Shown: positions 51,694 to 62,400, counted from the first letter of the stretch. The stretch: DNA of 64,000 bases from Mucilaginibacter sp. OK098 (GCF_900142915.1 NZ_FRCM01000003.1:496504-560503); one strand, 5' to 3'. Numbers and translations: made by a program. The notes: generated from the sequence alone by a model not told the origin.

Positions 51694-54051
51694 ATGATAA
51701 AGAACTACATTAAAACCGCCTGGAGGAATTTATTAAGGAACAAATTCTATTCCGCGATCAATATTGCCGGCTTAACTGTCGGGCTTGCGGTAGGCATCCT
51801 GATCTTGTTATGGGTGCAGGATGAACTAAGCTTTGATAGCTTCCATAGGCAGGGTGCCAACATTTACCGGTTAGAACATTATGGCGGCACAGGTGCGAGC
51901 AGGCAGATCTATGGTATTGATGTTGCCCCGATAGGGCCATTGGCAAAAGCGCAGATGCCGGAGGTAAAAGACCAGGTACGCATAAGAGGAAATTATGAAT
52001 ATTCGCTTTACAAGTACCAGAACAAGACGTTTGCCAATGAAAACGTCGTTTTTGCCGACCCTTCATTTTTCTCGATGTTTGATTTTCACCTGATCAACGG
52101 GAATTCTGCACTCCCCTTCGCAGATAATACTTCTGTTGTCATCACCAAATCGACTGCCGAAAAATTCTTCGGGAACCAGGATCCTATCGGTAAAGTGATC
52201 AGCGCAGATAATAAAACAAGCTTTTCAGTCAGCGGGGTGATCAATGATTTCCCTAAAAACTCCGGCATGAACTATGATATGATCATGCCGATGGATTTTC
52301 ATATCCGGGCGATGCTGGCCGATCACCAGGATGTGAACAGTGATTTTTCCTATCTGGATTATGAAACTTATTTACTGCTTAAGCCGGGCAGTTCCTTAAA
52401 AGCACTGGCGCATAAATTATGGCAGTTCCATCAGCAACATAACCCCGGGCGTTCCAGCGGCGAATATCTGTTGCTGCCATTATCAAAAATGCATTTATAT
52501 AATGCTGATCTAAGCGATAAGGGGATGTCAACGGTGCGGATCTTTATCATTATTGCCTTATTAACCTTGTTGATTGCCTGCATTAATTATGTAAACCTTT
52601 CAACAGCCCGGTCTATGCTGAGGTCGAAAGAGATCAGCATGCGCAAAATAATCGGGGCAGGTAAAGGTCAGCTTTTTGCTCAATTTATTGTGGAAACCGC
52701 CTTACTTTTTTCATTAGCCGTTATATTGGCTTTAGCGTTGGTGAATGTGTTGATGCCGGTATTTAACCAGCTGGCAGGAAAACAGCTGGCATTGAACCTG
52801 GCTGATTACCATATCTGGCTGATCCTGCTGGCTACCATAACTGGCACACTGGCTGCTTCCAGTATTTACCCGGCATTGTTGCTTTCCTCTTTTGAACCCT
52901 TAGCGGCGCTGAAAGGGAAGATCTCAGCGGGTATAGGTGATGTTCTTTTCCGTAAAATATTGGTCGTTACCCAATTTACATTTTCTATTATCCTTATCAT
53001 CGGTACTATTGTCATCACCAGGCAGCTGGATTATATCCGTTCGAAAAACCTGGGTTATGACAAAACAGATGTAATCACGATGTGGATGCGCGATATGGGC
53101 CCGCATTATGATGCAGCAAAAGCTGAACTATTAAAGGAAACCAGCATATTAGGTGTAACCCGGTCGGCCCAAAACATTGTACGGAATTTCGCTTTTTTCG
53201 GGGATGCCGACTGGGACGGCAAGGATCCAAAACAAAACCTGATCTTCCATCCCATAGGGATCGATAAGGACTTTATATCTTTCTTTAAGATGAAATTGGT
53301 TCAGGGGGTTTCTTTTACCGGTGCGCTAATGGATACGGCGCACTTTATTTTAAATGAAACGGCGATCAAAGAGATGGGGATCAAGGACCCTATTGGTAAG
53401 CAGTTCAGGATGGGGGCAACCACCGGAACGATCATAGGCATAGTCCAGGATTTTCATTATGCATCGATGAAGGAAACAATCGCACCGGCCGTATTTTGGT
53501 ACGGGCCTCATTCTTATTACAGGATGTACATAAAAACTACCCGTAAGGATGCTCCAAAAGCTATAGCAGCGCTCGAAAAGCAGTTTAAAGCATATAATGG
53601 CGAATTTCCCGCTGGCTATGAATTTTTGGATGATACCTTTAACAGTATCTACCGGGACGAACAACGTGAAGGAAAGCTGTTCACCAACTTTGCTGCCATC
53701 GCTATATTTATTTCCTGCCTGGGCTTGTTAGGATTGGCAGCATATACCGCGCAGGTACGTACGCGCGAAATTGGTGTCCGTAAAGTATTGGGGGCCAGCG
53801 TGAGCCGCATCGTCGGGCTATTAATATCTGATTTTATCAAACTGGTAATTTTAGCGTTAATAATTGCCGCCCCTATCGCCTGGTTTGCTATGAATAAATG
53901 GCTCCAGGGGTTTGCTTACAGGACAAACATCAGCTGGTGGGTGTTTGGGCTGGGAGGAGCAACCGCTATATTGATTGCATTTATTACTATAAGTTTTCAA
54001 TCTATAAAAGCGGCCGCCGCCAACCCGGTTAAAAGTTTGAGAAACGAATAA
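51694..54051 (+). CDS. MacB/FtsX-like ABC transporter permease
   Basis: A 785-residue permease of the type abundant in Bacteroidota. It opens MIKNYIKTAWRNLLRNKFYS then AINIAGLTVGLAVGILILLW, the usual N-terminal helix. A periplasmic MacB core follows (YRLEHYGGTG ... VVITKSTAEKFFGNQDPIGK). FtsX-type helices occur twice (near 290-420 and 670-785, ending ITISFQSIKAAAANPVKSLR). It has no ATPase domain and none is adjacent, so its partner is encoded elsewhere. Such permeases often respond to antimicrobial or envelope stress; here the promoter carries a palindromic operator. Confidence 0.92.
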   Translation: MIKNYIKTAWRNLLRNKFYSAINIAGLTVGLAVGILILLWVQDELSFDSFHRQGANIYRLEHYGGTGASRQIYGIDVAPIGPLAKAQMPEVKDQVRIRGNYEYSLYKYQNKTFANENVVFADPSFFSMFDFHLINGNSALPFADNTSVVITKSTAEKFFGNQDPIGKVISADNKTSFSVSGVINDFPKNSGMNYDMIMPMDFHIRAMLADHQDVNSDFSYLDYETYLLLKPGSSLKALAHKLWQFHQQHNPGRSSGEYLLLPLSKMHLYNADLSDKGMSTVRIFIIIALLTLLIACINYVNLSTARSMLRSKEISMRKIIGAGKGQLFAQFIVETALLFSLAVILALALVNVLMPVFNQLAGKQLALNLADYHIWLILLATITGTLAASSIYPALLLSSFEPLAALKGKISAGIGDVLFRKILVVTQFTFSIILIIGTIVITRQLDYIRSKNLGYDKTDVITMWMRDMGPHYDAAKAELLKETSILGVTRSAQNIVRNFAFFGDADWDGKDPKQNLIFHPIGIDKDFISFFKMKLVQGVSFTGALMDTAHFILNETAIKEMGIKDPIGKQFRMGATTGTIIGIVQDFHYASMKETIAPAVFWYGPHSYYRMYIKTTRKDAPKAIAALEKQFKAYNGEFPAGYEFLDDTFNSIYRDEQREGKLFTNFAAIAIFISCLGLLGLAAYTAQVRTREIGVRKVLGASVSRIVGLLISDFIKLVILALIIAAPIAWFAMNKWLQGFAYRTNISWWVFGLGGATAILIAFITISFQSIKAAAANPVKSLRNE

Positions 54052-54055
54052 AAAC

Positions 54056-54085
54056 CGCAATCATAGCGTCAATGCTATGATTGCG
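54056..54085. terminator. Bidirectional hairpin terminator
   Basis: Arms cgcaatcatagc (54056-54067) and gctatgattgcg (54074-54085) are perfect over 12 bp with a 6-base loop. An A-run lies to the left, which reads as a T-run on the minus strand. It separates the convergent permease and DUF1080-like genes. Confidence 0.75.
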
Positions 54086-54111
54086 CTAACCAGATTCTGA
54101 TAGGACTAATA

Positions 54112-54765
54112 TCAATGCTCCTTAATTACCAGGTTTGCAAAATCATTGGTAAGGCCATCGGAATAAAGCCCGAACAATCCATCCGCGCGGTCACTGAGCA
54201 TAGTTACAGTGAGCGATGGCGTTGTTGAATGATCAACGTACACGGTTAGCTGTTTGCCTTTAATTACAATGGTAGCATGAAACCACGCATCCATATCGGG
54301 AACCGGGGTTACTTTGTTTTCATAAACTCCGGGATGCTCTTTACGCAGTTTTGCATAATCATTATCCGGGATGTGCATATAAGCCACAGACCATTTATGC
54401 CTCGAAGTATCGGCATGCTTGAAATTAAAGGGACGAAAATACAGGATATCGCAGGTTGTTGTATCAGTGCCATGAAACGCCACACCCAGGAAGCTTTTCA
54501 GGAACTCATTTTTCCCGCGAAGATCAATATCAATCGTTCCCTCCTTAAAGTTTATACCTTTGATCCAAACAATCCCTTTAGTAGTAATGGCCCCTTTTTT
54601 TGTACCATCCAGTACTTTTGTTTCGTGCCCGGGAACAGTTACAATTTGATCTTTCTTTAATAGTTGCTGCAAATTGTAATGCCGGGTTTGGGCATTAACA
54701 ACCAGTGTGCCAAGTGTTGCTAATAGCAGGCAGAGCTTTAATTTTAATAATAATGTTCTTTTCAT
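54112..54765 (-). CDS. Exported DUF1080-like (concanavalin A-like) protein
   Basis: A 217-residue exported protein from the ATG at 54765 (MKRTLLLKLKLCLLLATLGT); the longer frame to 54825 lies in the previous gene. The mature region shows beta-sandwich signs: GIVWIKGINFKEGTIDIDLR, FLGVAFHGTDTTTCDILYFR, then FHATIVIKGKQLTVYVDHST and GLFGLYSDGLTNDFANLVIK. This matches the DUF1080/laminin-G-like lectin fold. Such proteins often bind or cleave glycans, but no catalytic residues can be assigned. Confidence 0.78.
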   Translation of the reverse strand: MKRTLLLKLKLCLLLATLGTLVVNAQTRHYNLQQLLKKDQIVTVPGHETKVLDGTKKGAITTKGIVWIKGINFKEGTIDIDLRGKNEFLKSFLGVAFHGTDTTTCDILYFRPFNFKHADTSRHKWSVAYMHIPDNDYAKLRKEHPGVYENKVTPVPDMDAWFHATIVIKGKQLTVYVDHSTTPSLTVTMLSDRADGLFGLYSDGLTNDFANLVIKEH

Positions 54766-54790
54766 TTTCAAGCTTTTTAAAATAAACGTG

Positions 54791-55198
54791 TTATACTGCG
54801 GGAAAGGCCTTATTAAAGAAAGCATCCATCAAATGCTGATCTTCGGGAAAATTAAACACCCTGCTGACCATCCCATCCTCAAACTTCCATAACAAGCACG
54901 ACATCCGCTCAATATTATCCTCATTTTCCAGGTTACTCCAGTTTAAGTGGCAGTCTATTACATAATCATCACTCACCCCCATAACAATGGGCCTTGCCTG
55001 AAACGCAAAACCTTGTAGCTGTTTAAAATATTCCAACACCTCATCCACCCCGTTTTTGGTGCCGCTTAATGGGTGCCGGCCGGGAATAAACCATTTAATA
55101 TCAGGCGACAGGATCTCCCTGATGGCTTCCAGGTCATTTGCGCCATAAGCCTCAAAAAAGCGGTGAATAATTTGTAAATTAGGGTGTGCCTGGTTCAT
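54791..55198 (-). CDS. SnoaL/NTF2-like protein
   Basis: A 135-residue cone-fold protein of the SnoaL/NTF2 type. The opening NLQIIHRFFEAYGANDLEAI and ILSPDIKWFIPGRHPLSGTK are typical, and the end DGMVSRVFNFPEDQHLMDAF matches polyketide-cyclase-like relatives. It is 25 bp upstream of the DUF1080-like gene on the same strand and downstream of an epimerase-like gene. The fold is clear but the substrate is not. Confidence 0.87.
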   Translation of the reverse strand: MNQAHPNLQIIHRFFEAYGANDLEAIREILSPDIKWFIPGRHPLSGTKNGVDEVLEYFKQLQGFAFQARPIVMGVSDDYVIDCHLNWSNLENEDNIERMSCLLWKFEDGMVSRVFNFPEDQHLMDAFFNKAFPAV

Positions 55199-55303
55199 GG
55201 TGTAAGTTGGTTGCGTTTGACGGGCTTAATAATTAGTTTGTTTTAACTGAATGACTTATATCATAGAAAAACGTGACAGACAATTAAGGATTTATTGAAT
55301 TAT

Positions 55304-56317
55304 TCACAATTTCACTAATTGCTGTTTAATCAAATATTGCATTGCCTCTTTTACAGCCTGATCCGGTTTTTTAGGATCAAAGCCCAGCTCTTTTCTCGAT
55401 TTTGTCAGTTCAAAATCCTGCTGTAATCCTGAAAACATAGCAATGTCCTTTACACTTAGTAAGGGGGCTTTGTCACTTATTTTACTTCCTAATTCCATAA
55501 ACCAGGCTATAATGTACAAAATTGACTTAGGCACGGCAACCGGCAGCTTAATTTTTAATTCGGGAAAAAGTTGCTGTGCAATTTTAGTTGTATCCTTAAT
55601 AGAGGTGCATTTTTCATTAGCCAGGATATACCTTTCGCCGTTTAGGCCCTTAGTTGCCGCTAAATAACAACCTTCGGCAACATCCTTTACATCCACCCAA
55701 TTAAGCGCTATGTTGGTTTCTACCGGGATCTCCTTTTGCAAAATTAACCTGAGAATATTGTACGATACGTTTAACGGGGCAAAAGCTTCACTTCCTATCA
55801 TGGCTGACGGCAAAACGGCCACCAACTCAATCCCATGTTTTTTCGCCAGTTCAAAAGCCAGTTTTTCTCCGTCATTTTTTGAATTGTAATACACGTCCCT
55901 TCGATCAGGATTGTAGCCATAGCTTTCTTTCGCCGGGATGGTGGTATAGTTTAATGCAGCTATTGAGCTCACATAAACAATTCTTTTAACCCCAGCTTCC
56001 GCAGCTGCCTCAACCATGTTACTGGTACCACTTATGTTCACATCATAGATCTCTTTTTGCGGATCTTTTGCCCAAAGCTTAAACGCGGCGCCTACCGCGT
56101 AAAAAGTTTCTACCCCTTGTAATGCCTTTACTAACGATTTCTTATCGGTGATATCAGACTGAACCACTTCACAATCCAACCCCATAAAGGGCTCTTTGTT
56201 ATTGATATTCCGTACAGCCGCGCGTACCCGGATGCCTTTACTAATGAGGAGCCTAACTAAATTATTGCCCAGGTGCCCGTTTGCTCCGTTAACGAATGAT
56301 AATTGCTGATTTGCCAT
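55304..56317 (-). CDS. NAD(P)-dependent epimerase/dehydratase family protein (dihydroflavonol reductase-like)
   Basis: A 337-residue extended SDR from the ATG at 56317 (MANQQLSFVNGANGHLGNNL); the frame to 56374 adds residues overlapping the upstream gene's tail. The cofactor motif NGANGHLGNNLV is at about residues 9-20. YVSSIAALNYT and the Tyr-x-x-x-Lys in YYNSKNDGEK complete the active site. ALNWVDVKDVAEGCYLAATK is typical of 3-beta-HSD/dihydroflavonol reductase relatives. It directly follows a Crp/Fnr regulator on the same strand. The substrate is unknown. Confidence 0.87.
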   Translation of the reverse strand: MANQQLSFVNGANGHLGNNLVRLLISKGIRVRAAVRNINNKEPFMGLDCEVVQSDITDKKSLVKALQGVETFYAVGAAFKLWAKDPQKEIYDVNISGTSNMVEAAAEAGVKRIVYVSSIAALNYTTIPAKESYGYNPDRRDVYYNSKNDGEKLAFELAKKHGIELVAVLPSAMIGSEAFAPLNVSYNILRLILQKEIPVETNIALNWVDVKDVAEGCYLAATKGLNGERYILANEKCTSIKDTTKIAQQLFPELKIKLPVAVPKSILYIIAWFMELGSKISDKAPLLSVKDIAMFSGLQQDFELTKSRKELGFDPKKPDQAVKEAMQYLIKQQLVKL

Positions 56318-56377
56318 TTTTTTAATAATTAATGGCACAAATGTGCTGACTGTTAAACCGGAACCACTTGACAAATG

Positions 56378-56953
56378 TTAGGAATTCATCCGCTTCCTGA
56401 TCCGGCTTAAGCTTTCGGCTTTCATTCCCAGGAAGGACGCAATATATTGCACCGGTACATGATGGACTATGCCGGGATAATTTTCGATCAGCTTTTTATA
56501 GCGCTGTTCTGCGGTTAATGTCGCCAGTTCTTTTGACCTGTTTTCATTGTAAGCGATAGACTGTTGAAATACGCCGATACTAAAATCTTTAAAAACAGCG
56601 CTTTGGCTGGTTAGCCGGTCTAAATTGCTTTTTGTAATCCTTAGCAGTTCACAATCTGTTATACATTCTACATTTTCATCTGCTTTAGTTTGATCAATAA
56701 AATGAGAGTAGGAGGTTAAGAAGCCCGGCGGACAGTTGATATGGGTAGTTACCTCATCACCATTTTCATTATAATGGAATAAGCGCATAAAGCCTTTTAC
56801 AACAAAGTACAGGTATTTCGGTATTGTACCTTCTTCTTCAACAACCCGGTTTTTAGGAAACAACACCGGCTCAAAGCAGGCTTTGCATAAATCAATATCA
56901 GCATCAGTCAGTGAAACCTTTTGGGATATTATATTTAACAAATAACTATGCAT
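56378..56953 (-). CDS. Crp/Fnr family transcriptional regulator
   Basis: A 191-residue regulator with an N-terminal cyclic-nucleotide-binding-like fold (VVEEEGTIPKYLYFVVKGFM, EVTTHINCPPGFLTSYSHFI) and a short C-terminal HTH (HVPVQYIASFLGMKAESLSR). It is of the small Bacteroidota type without Fe-S cysteines. It lies 60 bp upstream of the epimerase-like gene on the same strand and probably regulates it. Whether it binds cAMP, which the cyclase at 38924 would make, cannot be told; the classical cAMP-contact Arg-Ser pair is not evident. Confidence 0.88.
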   Translation of the reverse strand: MHSYLLNIISQKVSLTDADIDLCKACFEPVLFPKNRVVEEEGTIPKYLYFVVKGFMRLFHYNENGDEVTTHINCPPGFLTSYSHFIDQTKADENVECITDCELLRITKSNLDRLTSQSAVFKDFSIGVFQQSIAYNENRSKELATLTAEQRYKKLIENYPGIVHHVPVQYIASFLGMKAESLSRIRKRMNS

Positions 56954-57072
56954 CCGGCCAAGTTATTAATTATTTTATCGATAGTGATCCGGTATCAACT
57001 TTGAATTTATTTAACTTAAAGCTAATTTTTATCCTCCTGATTTTCTATCTTTAATCATCAAACCTTAGTCTT

Positions 57073-58194
57073 ATGAAAAATTTATCCCGGTTACTATTAT
57101 TAATCACACTGATCTCTTCCTGCGTTTCTACACAGAAATTATTCGATAAGGGAGAATATGACAAAGCCTTTTATGCTGCAATAAATGATCTGAAAAAGAA
57201 GCCTGCTGATGCAAATGCCTTAAAGATTCTTCCCGAGGCCTATAAAGAAGCGGCCTCCAAATATGAGCAGGATCTTATTATTGCCAAAAACAGAAGCGAC
57301 AAGAAAACAGAGAAGTGGGACCAGATCTACAATAGCTACCAGTCGTTACAGAAAATGTATGATACTTATGTAAATGCAGGTGTACAGGTAAATTCCTTCA
57401 GCCCCAAAAACTATAGCACCGAATTTGACCAGGCTACATCTGACGCTGCTGCAGCACATTATAACAGGGGCATTACTTTATTGCAGCGCAACAATCGCGC
57501 TGGCGCCAGGAAAGCGTATGATAACCTAAAAATGGCTGACAGTTATATTCCTGGTTATAAGGATGTAATTGCGAAGAAACAGGAGGCTTATGATGCTGCT
57601 ATTACAAATGTGGTGGTTAGCAAACTGGATCAGCGTTTTGGGTATTATTCCATCAATGGTGATTTTTTTGAGCGGGACATTTTGTGGAATCTGAATACAA
57701 TTGGCAATACCAATTATTATAAATTTTACGACGCAAACGATAGCCAAACACAGGATTTGCGGGTTGATCAATACATAGAGCTAAACATGTACAACATATG
57801 GTTCAGTAACCTGGCTACCAATAATTATTCTTATACCGTATCTAAAAAAATCCCCGTAAAAAGCGATAAAATGGCTAACAGCACCAGTGTTATTACGGTT
57901 TCGGCTACTATACAGGCAACAAGGCGCGTGCTTAATTCCAGTGCAGTAATGGATTACCGCATTACAGATGCTGTTTCACAGAAAATAATTGCTGCTGACC
58001 AGGTTCCCGCTCAATATACATGGGAAAGCCTTACTGGCAAGTATACCGGTGATTCAAGAGCCTTGAGCGAAAAAGACTGGGCTATAATCCGCGGCGGCTT
58101 TAATAACCGGCCGGGCCATGATGAACTGTACCGGGAACTTTCCAGGCAGATCATGACCCAGTTTAATTTCAGGATACGAAGTGTTTACCGTTAA
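57073..58194 (+). CDS. Lipoprotein with TPR-like helices, unknown function
   Basis: A 373-residue lipoprotein: signal MKNLSRLLLLITLISS followed by lipobox Cys17. The next 150 residues are helical and TPR-like (KLFDKGEYDKAFYAAINDLK, then GITLLQRNNRAGARKAYDNL). The second half is beta-rich with ALSEKDWAIIRGGFNNRPGH near the end. I do not recognise a named family with certainty. It is a single gene likely anchored in the outer or inner membrane facing the periplasm. Confidence 0.78.
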   Translation: MKNLSRLLLLITLISSCVSTQKLFDKGEYDKAFYAAINDLKKKPADANALKILPEAYKEAASKYEQDLIIAKNRSDKKTEKWDQIYNSYQSLQKMYDTYVNAGVQVNSFSPKNYSTEFDQATSDAAAAHYNRGITLLQRNNRAGARKAYDNLKMADSYIPGYKDVIAKKQEAYDAAITNVVVSKLDQRFGYYSINGDFFERDILWNLNTIGNTNYYKFYDANDSQTQDLRVDQYIELNMYNIWFSNLATNNYSYTVSKKIPVKSDKMANSTSVITVSATIQATRRVLNSSAVMDYRITDAVSQKIIAADQVPAQYTWESLTGKYTGDSRALSEKDWAIIRGGFNNRPGHDELYRELSRQIMTQFNFRIRSVYR

Positions 58195-58205
58195 AGCTTT
58201 CCCCG

Positions 58206-59387
58206 TTACAAATAAGCCAGCCACCATTGCTGGTGTGATCTTTTATAATTGGCATACCATTTACATGGAAAATAAAGGACTATCAACACAAAAAGCCAAA
58301 TTAAATAAACTACCCATAATGGAAAGCCAAATGCCGGGGCCTGAAACACGAATGGCGAGCTTGAAGTCTTCAAATTAAGCCCCGATGCAAAAATCAGGGC
58401 AATGTTTATAGCCCTGAGGAAATAAAGGTGCAGCACAAAGTAAAAGAATGGCACATTGCCATATACCAGGCAAATAGCGCTGAGTTTATTTTGAACGCGT
58501 TCAATAAGTGATAACAGGATTAGCGCGGGGCCAAGCGTCATACCCAAAAACAATAATGAGGGCGGGTATTTACTGGTATTTAAAAAAGAGAGCAATGTGT
58601 GGGCGGTATTCCGTTGTGCTGACCATGGTGCGGGATCGCCATAAATATTAACAACCCGTAAAAAAATAAACAGCAAGGTTAATAAAACACCTGCTACCAA
58701 TAATATTTTCTTTCGGCGTTTAGCATCAAAGCCCGATTGATAAAACGAACCAAAAACATAGCCCATCAGCATTACCCCCGTCCACGGGATAATGGCATAC
58801 CCATCAAGTATTAAATGATTGCTGTTTATTGGCAAGACCGTTCCGGTTGCAGTAAAAAATACGGTTAACAAAACATGGCCTGGTCCGCTTTGGGGCAATT
58901 GCATGTAGTCGAGCACATTATGTCCAAAAAAGATAATGCTGCCAATAACCCCGATAACTACTAAAGGTGCACGTACCAGCAAACCAAGAATGATCATACT
59001 GCAGCCTATTGCCCATAACACCTCCAGGATAACGGTGTTATACAACGGGTTAAACGAAAACATAAAATTTATCACTATTATATCCATCAGCATAAGCCAA
59101 AGCCCCCTTTTGATAAGAAAAATGCTTAACTCGCTTTTTGACCGTTTTAAACCCGCCAAATAAGCTGACACACCGCTTAGGAAAACAAAAACCGGCGCGC
59201 AAAAATGAGTGATCCATCGGGTAAAAAATAACAGTACGGTGGTGGTTGCCATATTGGTAGGGCTATACTGGCTTCCCTGGAAATGGAAGAAATCACGACA
59301 ATGATCAAGCGTCATTATCAGCATAATAATTCCGCGCAAAACATCAATGGATTGTATGCGGTGCTTTAAGGGTTCAGACGGTTCCAT
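58206..59387 (-). CDS. DUF1624/heparan-acetyltransferase-like membrane protein
   Basis: A 393-residue polytopic membrane protein. The N-terminal RIQSIDVLRGIIMLIMTLDH then ITHFCAPVFVFLSGVSAYLA is the DUF1624 signature, related to acyltransferase-3 and HGSNAT families. About ten hydrophobic helices follow, ending VVYLIWLFVLIVLYFPCKWY. Relatives may transfer acetyl groups to sugars across the membrane, with a conserved His-Asp region. It is convergent with the lipoprotein gene, with 11 bp between stops. Confidence 0.87.
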   Translation of the reverse strand: MEPSEPLKHRIQSIDVLRGIIMLIMTLDHCRDFFHFQGSQYSPTNMATTTVLLFFTRWITHFCAPVFVFLSGVSAYLAGLKRSKSELSIFLIKRGLWLMLMDIIVINFMFSFNPLYNTVILEVLWAIGCSMIILGLLVRAPLVVIGVIGSIIFFGHNVLDYMQLPQSGPGHVLLTVFFTATGTVLPINSNHLILDGYAIIPWTGVMLMGYVFGSFYQSGFDAKRRKKILLVAGVLLTLLFIFLRVVNIYGDPAPWSAQRNTAHTLLSFLNTSKYPPSLLFLGMTLGPALILLSLIERVQNKLSAICLVYGNVPFFYFVLHLYFLRAINIALIFASGLNLKTSSSPFVFQAPAFGFPLWVVYLIWLFVLIVLYFPCKWYANYKRSHQQWWLAYL

Positions 59388-59540
59388 ATTGAAAAATTGG
59401 CTTGTCTAAAATACTAAAAATCATTATGCATGTGCCTGGTTTTCTTTGCTTTCAGCGCCATTTAACATTCATTTTTCTTTTTAATTTTTATACAACCTTT
59501 TCCTATCTCCCTACGTAATAACAATTTGGGGGAAATAGGG

Positions 59541-60140
59541 ATGAAAAAATTGCTGATAATAATTTGGCTAATGCTTCTTCTTTCTGCGGTGAGCGCTTTG
59601 TTTTGGTATAACGAATGGGTATACCATTTGCCTACTCCTGTTCCCGAAAACTACAAACCAGTAAGCCAGGGAAGTATTATTAAATTAAATAGTCTGTTAG
59701 AGGCTGATCACACAAAACCCCTGTTTCTTCATTTCTTTAATCCTGATTGCCCATGTTCCAGGTTTAACATTACAAATTTCAAATCGCTGGTAAAACGCTA
59801 TGGTCACAAGGTGAAATTTGTGATCGTGGTTATGAACAATAATTTATATTCAGCTAAGCAGATTCGCGATAAGTTTGATTTGGATCTTCCTGTTTTATTC
59901 GATGCTTCTCTTGCTACATCCTGCGGGGTTTACTCTACGCCGCAAGCTGTGCTGCTTGACCAGGATCATGTATTATATTATAGGGGAAACTATAACAGCA
60001 GCCGTTATTGTACGGACGAAAAAACCAGCTATGCAAAAATAGCACTGGCAGGGCTGTTTAATAATCATGAAAAAATATTTTTTAACCAACTGGCACTAAG
60101 GGCATATGGTTGTAGGTTGCCCAAATGTACCGGGCAATAA
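59541..60140 (+). CDS. Membrane-anchored thioredoxin-like protein
   Basis: A 199-residue protein from the ATG at 59541, well placed after gggggaaataggg; a TTG at 59526 is the upstream alternative. A single N-terminal helix ([20 protein letters not shown]) anchors a periplasmic thioredoxin-like domain. The redox site reads PDCPCSRFN with Cys70 and Cys72, a CPC motif instead of CxxC. The cis-Pro region is [19 protein letters not shown]. It precedes a hybrid histidine kinase by 19 bp, so the two may be one signalling unit. Confidence 0.8.
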   Translation: MKKLLIIIWLMLLLSAVSALFWYNEWVYHLPTPVPENYKPVSQGSIIKLNSLLEADHTKPLFLHFFNPDCPCSRFNITNFKSLVKRYGHKVKFVIVVMNNNLYSAKQIRDKFDLDLPVLFDASLATSCGVYSTPQAVLLDQDHVLYYRGNYNSSRYCTDEKTSYAKIALAGLFNNHEKIFFNQLALRAYGCRLPKCTGQ

Positions 60141-60159
60141 CCTTAACCTAACCTTTATT

Positions 60160-62400
60160 ATGAATACTCAGCCCGCAGCATTCGGTAACCAAACCATCGC
60201 TTTCCAATCTGTAGTAAAAGAAAGATCGGATAGGCTGATGAACTATTTTCTGATCAGTTTTTTTTTAGTTGGGTTAGCATTAGCTTTTTTTTATGATACA
60301 TGGCTGATTGCGTTTGGTATAGGCGGGCTTTCGCTGCTGGCCTACTATTCTGCAAAAATGGCCTTACCTCATTCTTCCTTATATCAATATGTTTTAAGCA
60401 CCGTCTTAGGTGTTTTCATGGCCCAGTTTATTTACCAGATGCATGGGCTGTTTGAAATGCACTTTTTTGCCTTTATAGGCAGCGCCATACTCATTACTTA
60501 CCAAAAATGGAAACTCCAGATCCCGTTGTTGATAGTAGTGGTTATTCATCATGCTTCTTTAGGGTACCTGCAGAACATCGGCTTTTCCACTGTTTATTTC
60601 ACGCAACTTGATTATTTTACCATCCAGACTTTTATTATCCATATTCTGCTGGCTGCGGCAATATTTTTTATCTGCGGACTATGGGCCTACCAGCTAAAAA
60701 AATATAGCGAAGTTCAGATCCTTCAAACCATACAAATGGCCGAACTGCAAGAGAAAGCCAAGCTTTCTATTGAACATGAGCGGGATACCCTTGAAAACTC
60801 TAATCAACAGCTCAGACAATTAAACCAGGACCTGGAAAAGGCCCGCCATGAGGCCGATCAGGCCAACCAGGCAAAGAGCATTTTCCTGGCTACCATGAGC
60901 CATGAGATCCGCACCCCGATGAACGGTGTGATAGGGATGGCCGCTTTGTTGAATGAAACCCATTTAACAGATGAGCAGCGGATGTTTACCGGAACAATTA
61001 CTACTTGCGGCGAAACGCTGATCAACGTTATCAATGATGTTTTGGATTTCTCCAAAATTGAATCGGGTAACATTGAACTTGAAAGTGAAGATTTTGATCT
61101 GCGCCACTGTTTAGAGGATGTAATTGATATCTTCAGCTCTCGGGCAGGGCAATTAGGGTTGGAATTATTTTACCAGATTAAGGAAAATGTGCCTTTGCAG
61201 ATAGTTGGAGATCATTTACGCCTTCGGCAGATCTTAATCAACCTTGTGGGCAATGCAATGAAATTTACTGAAAGGGGAGAAATTTGCATCTTCGTTTATT
61301 TACAAAAAATAGGAGTCGACGGAAAAGTTGAATTAAGGTTTGATGTATTGGATACAGGGATTGGCATCCCTGAAGATAAATTAAACCGCCTGTTTAAAGC
61401 ATTCTCGCAGGTAGACTCATCTACCACAAGGAAATACGGTGGCACCGGGCTGGGTTTGGCAATCTCTGAAAAACTGGTCGCACTAATGGGTGGGGGAATC
61501 AGTGTAAAAAGTATGCCTGATAAAGGATCCACCTTTTCGTTTACGGTTATGACCAAGCCCGGCACCAGGGTATTGGAACCTTATACGTACTATAACATGG
61601 CTGACATTGAGGGTGCGAGGATACTGATAGTTGACGATAATTCAACTAATCTTACTATTTTGAACCGCCAGTTTGAATCCTGGAAGTTAAAGTCAATCCC
61701 TGCAGGCTCCGGTCAGGAGGCCTTAACTATCTTATCAAAGAAAATTGAAATAGACCTTGTAATTACGGACATGCAAATGCCGGGCATGGACGGAATAATG
61801 CTGGCAGATCTCATCAGGGAAGAATACCCAACCATTCCCATTATCCTTTTAAGTTCTATTGAGGTTGAATTTAAAAACAACCAGCGCCAGCTCTTCGTTT
61901 CTGTTATGTCAAAACCGATTAAGCAACATATCTTAAGCAAACAAATTCTTAATGCGCTGCACAGGCAGATCTCCCTTAGTGAGGAAAAAGTTAGCCCGAA
62001 CAGGTTATCGGCTGATTTTGGCGGGAAGTATCCCCTAGCTATCCTGATAGTGGAAGATAACCAGATGAACCAGCGTGTGATCATGCACATTTTGAATAAA
62101 ATGGGGTATCAGCCTGATTTAGCTAAAAATGGGCAAGAAGCTATTGAAGCAGCAAACCAAAAGGATTATGGAATAATATTAATGGATATGCAAATGCCGG
62201 ATATAGACGGGCTGGAGGCAACAAAGGTTATTCGCCAAACAGTTGTAAAACAACCCATTATCATTGCCCTTACTGCCAATGCGATGGCAAATGACAAAGA
62301 CGCCTGTTTGGTGGCCGGGATGGATGACTATATCAGTAAGCCTGTTAAACTGGAAGACCTGATGAATAAGCTTAAAAAATGGTATGAGATCATTTTTTGA
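60160..62400 (+). CDS. Hybrid histidine kinase with two receiver domains
   Basis: A 746-residue hybrid kinase from the ATG at 60160 ([15 protein letters not shown]); the frame from 60106 overlaps the upstream gene and is less likely. The first 180 residues hold about six hydrophobic helices. A coiled coil spans about 195-240. The phosphoacceptor is His248 in [19 protein letters not shown]. The ATPase region shows [32 protein letters not shown] and [19 protein letters not shown]. Receivers 1 and 2 carry Asp537 ([11 protein letters not shown]) and Asp676 ([11 protein letters not shown]). No HPt domain or output gene is near. The periplasmic thioredoxin-like gene upstream may supply a redox signal. 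Confidence 0.92.
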   Translation: MNTQPAAFGNQTIAFQSVVKERSDRLMNYFLISFFLVGLALAFFYDTWLIAFGIGGLSLLAYYSAKMALPHSSLYQYVLSTVLGVFMAQFIYQMHGLFEMHFFAFIGSAILITYQKWKLQIPLLIVVVIHHASLGYLQNIGFSTVYFTQLDYFTIQTFIIHILLAAAIFFICGLWAYQLKKYSEVQILQTIQMAELQEKAKLSIEHERDTLENSNQQLRQLNQDLEKARHEADQANQAKSIFLATMSHEIRTPMNGVIGMAALLNETHLTDEQRMFTGTITTCGETLINVINDVLDFSKIESGNIELESEDFDLRHCLEDVIDIFSSRAGQLGLELFYQIKENVPLQIVGDHLRLRQILINLVGNAMKFTERGEICIFVYLQKIGVDGKVELRFDVLDTGIGIPEDKLNRLFKAFSQVDSSTTRKYGGTGLGLAISEKLVALMGGGISVKSMPDKGSTFSFTVMTKPGTRVLEPYTYYNMADIEGARILIVDDNSTNLTILNRQFESWKLKSIPAGSGQEALTILSKKIEIDLVITDMQMPGMDGIMLADLIREEYPTIPIILLSSIEVEFKNNQRQLFVSVMSKPIKQHILSKQILNALHRQISLSEEKVSPNRLSADFGGKYPLAILIVEDNQMNQRVIMHILNKMGYQPDLAKNGQEAIEAANQKDYGIILMDMQMPDIDGLEATKVIRQTVVKQPIIIALTANAMANDKDACLVAGMDDYISKPVKLEDLMNKLKKWYEIIF

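Noticed and set aside
54277..54660. 127-codon plus-strand open frame
   Set aside because: It is antisense to the exported DUF1080-like gene and has no supporting signal.
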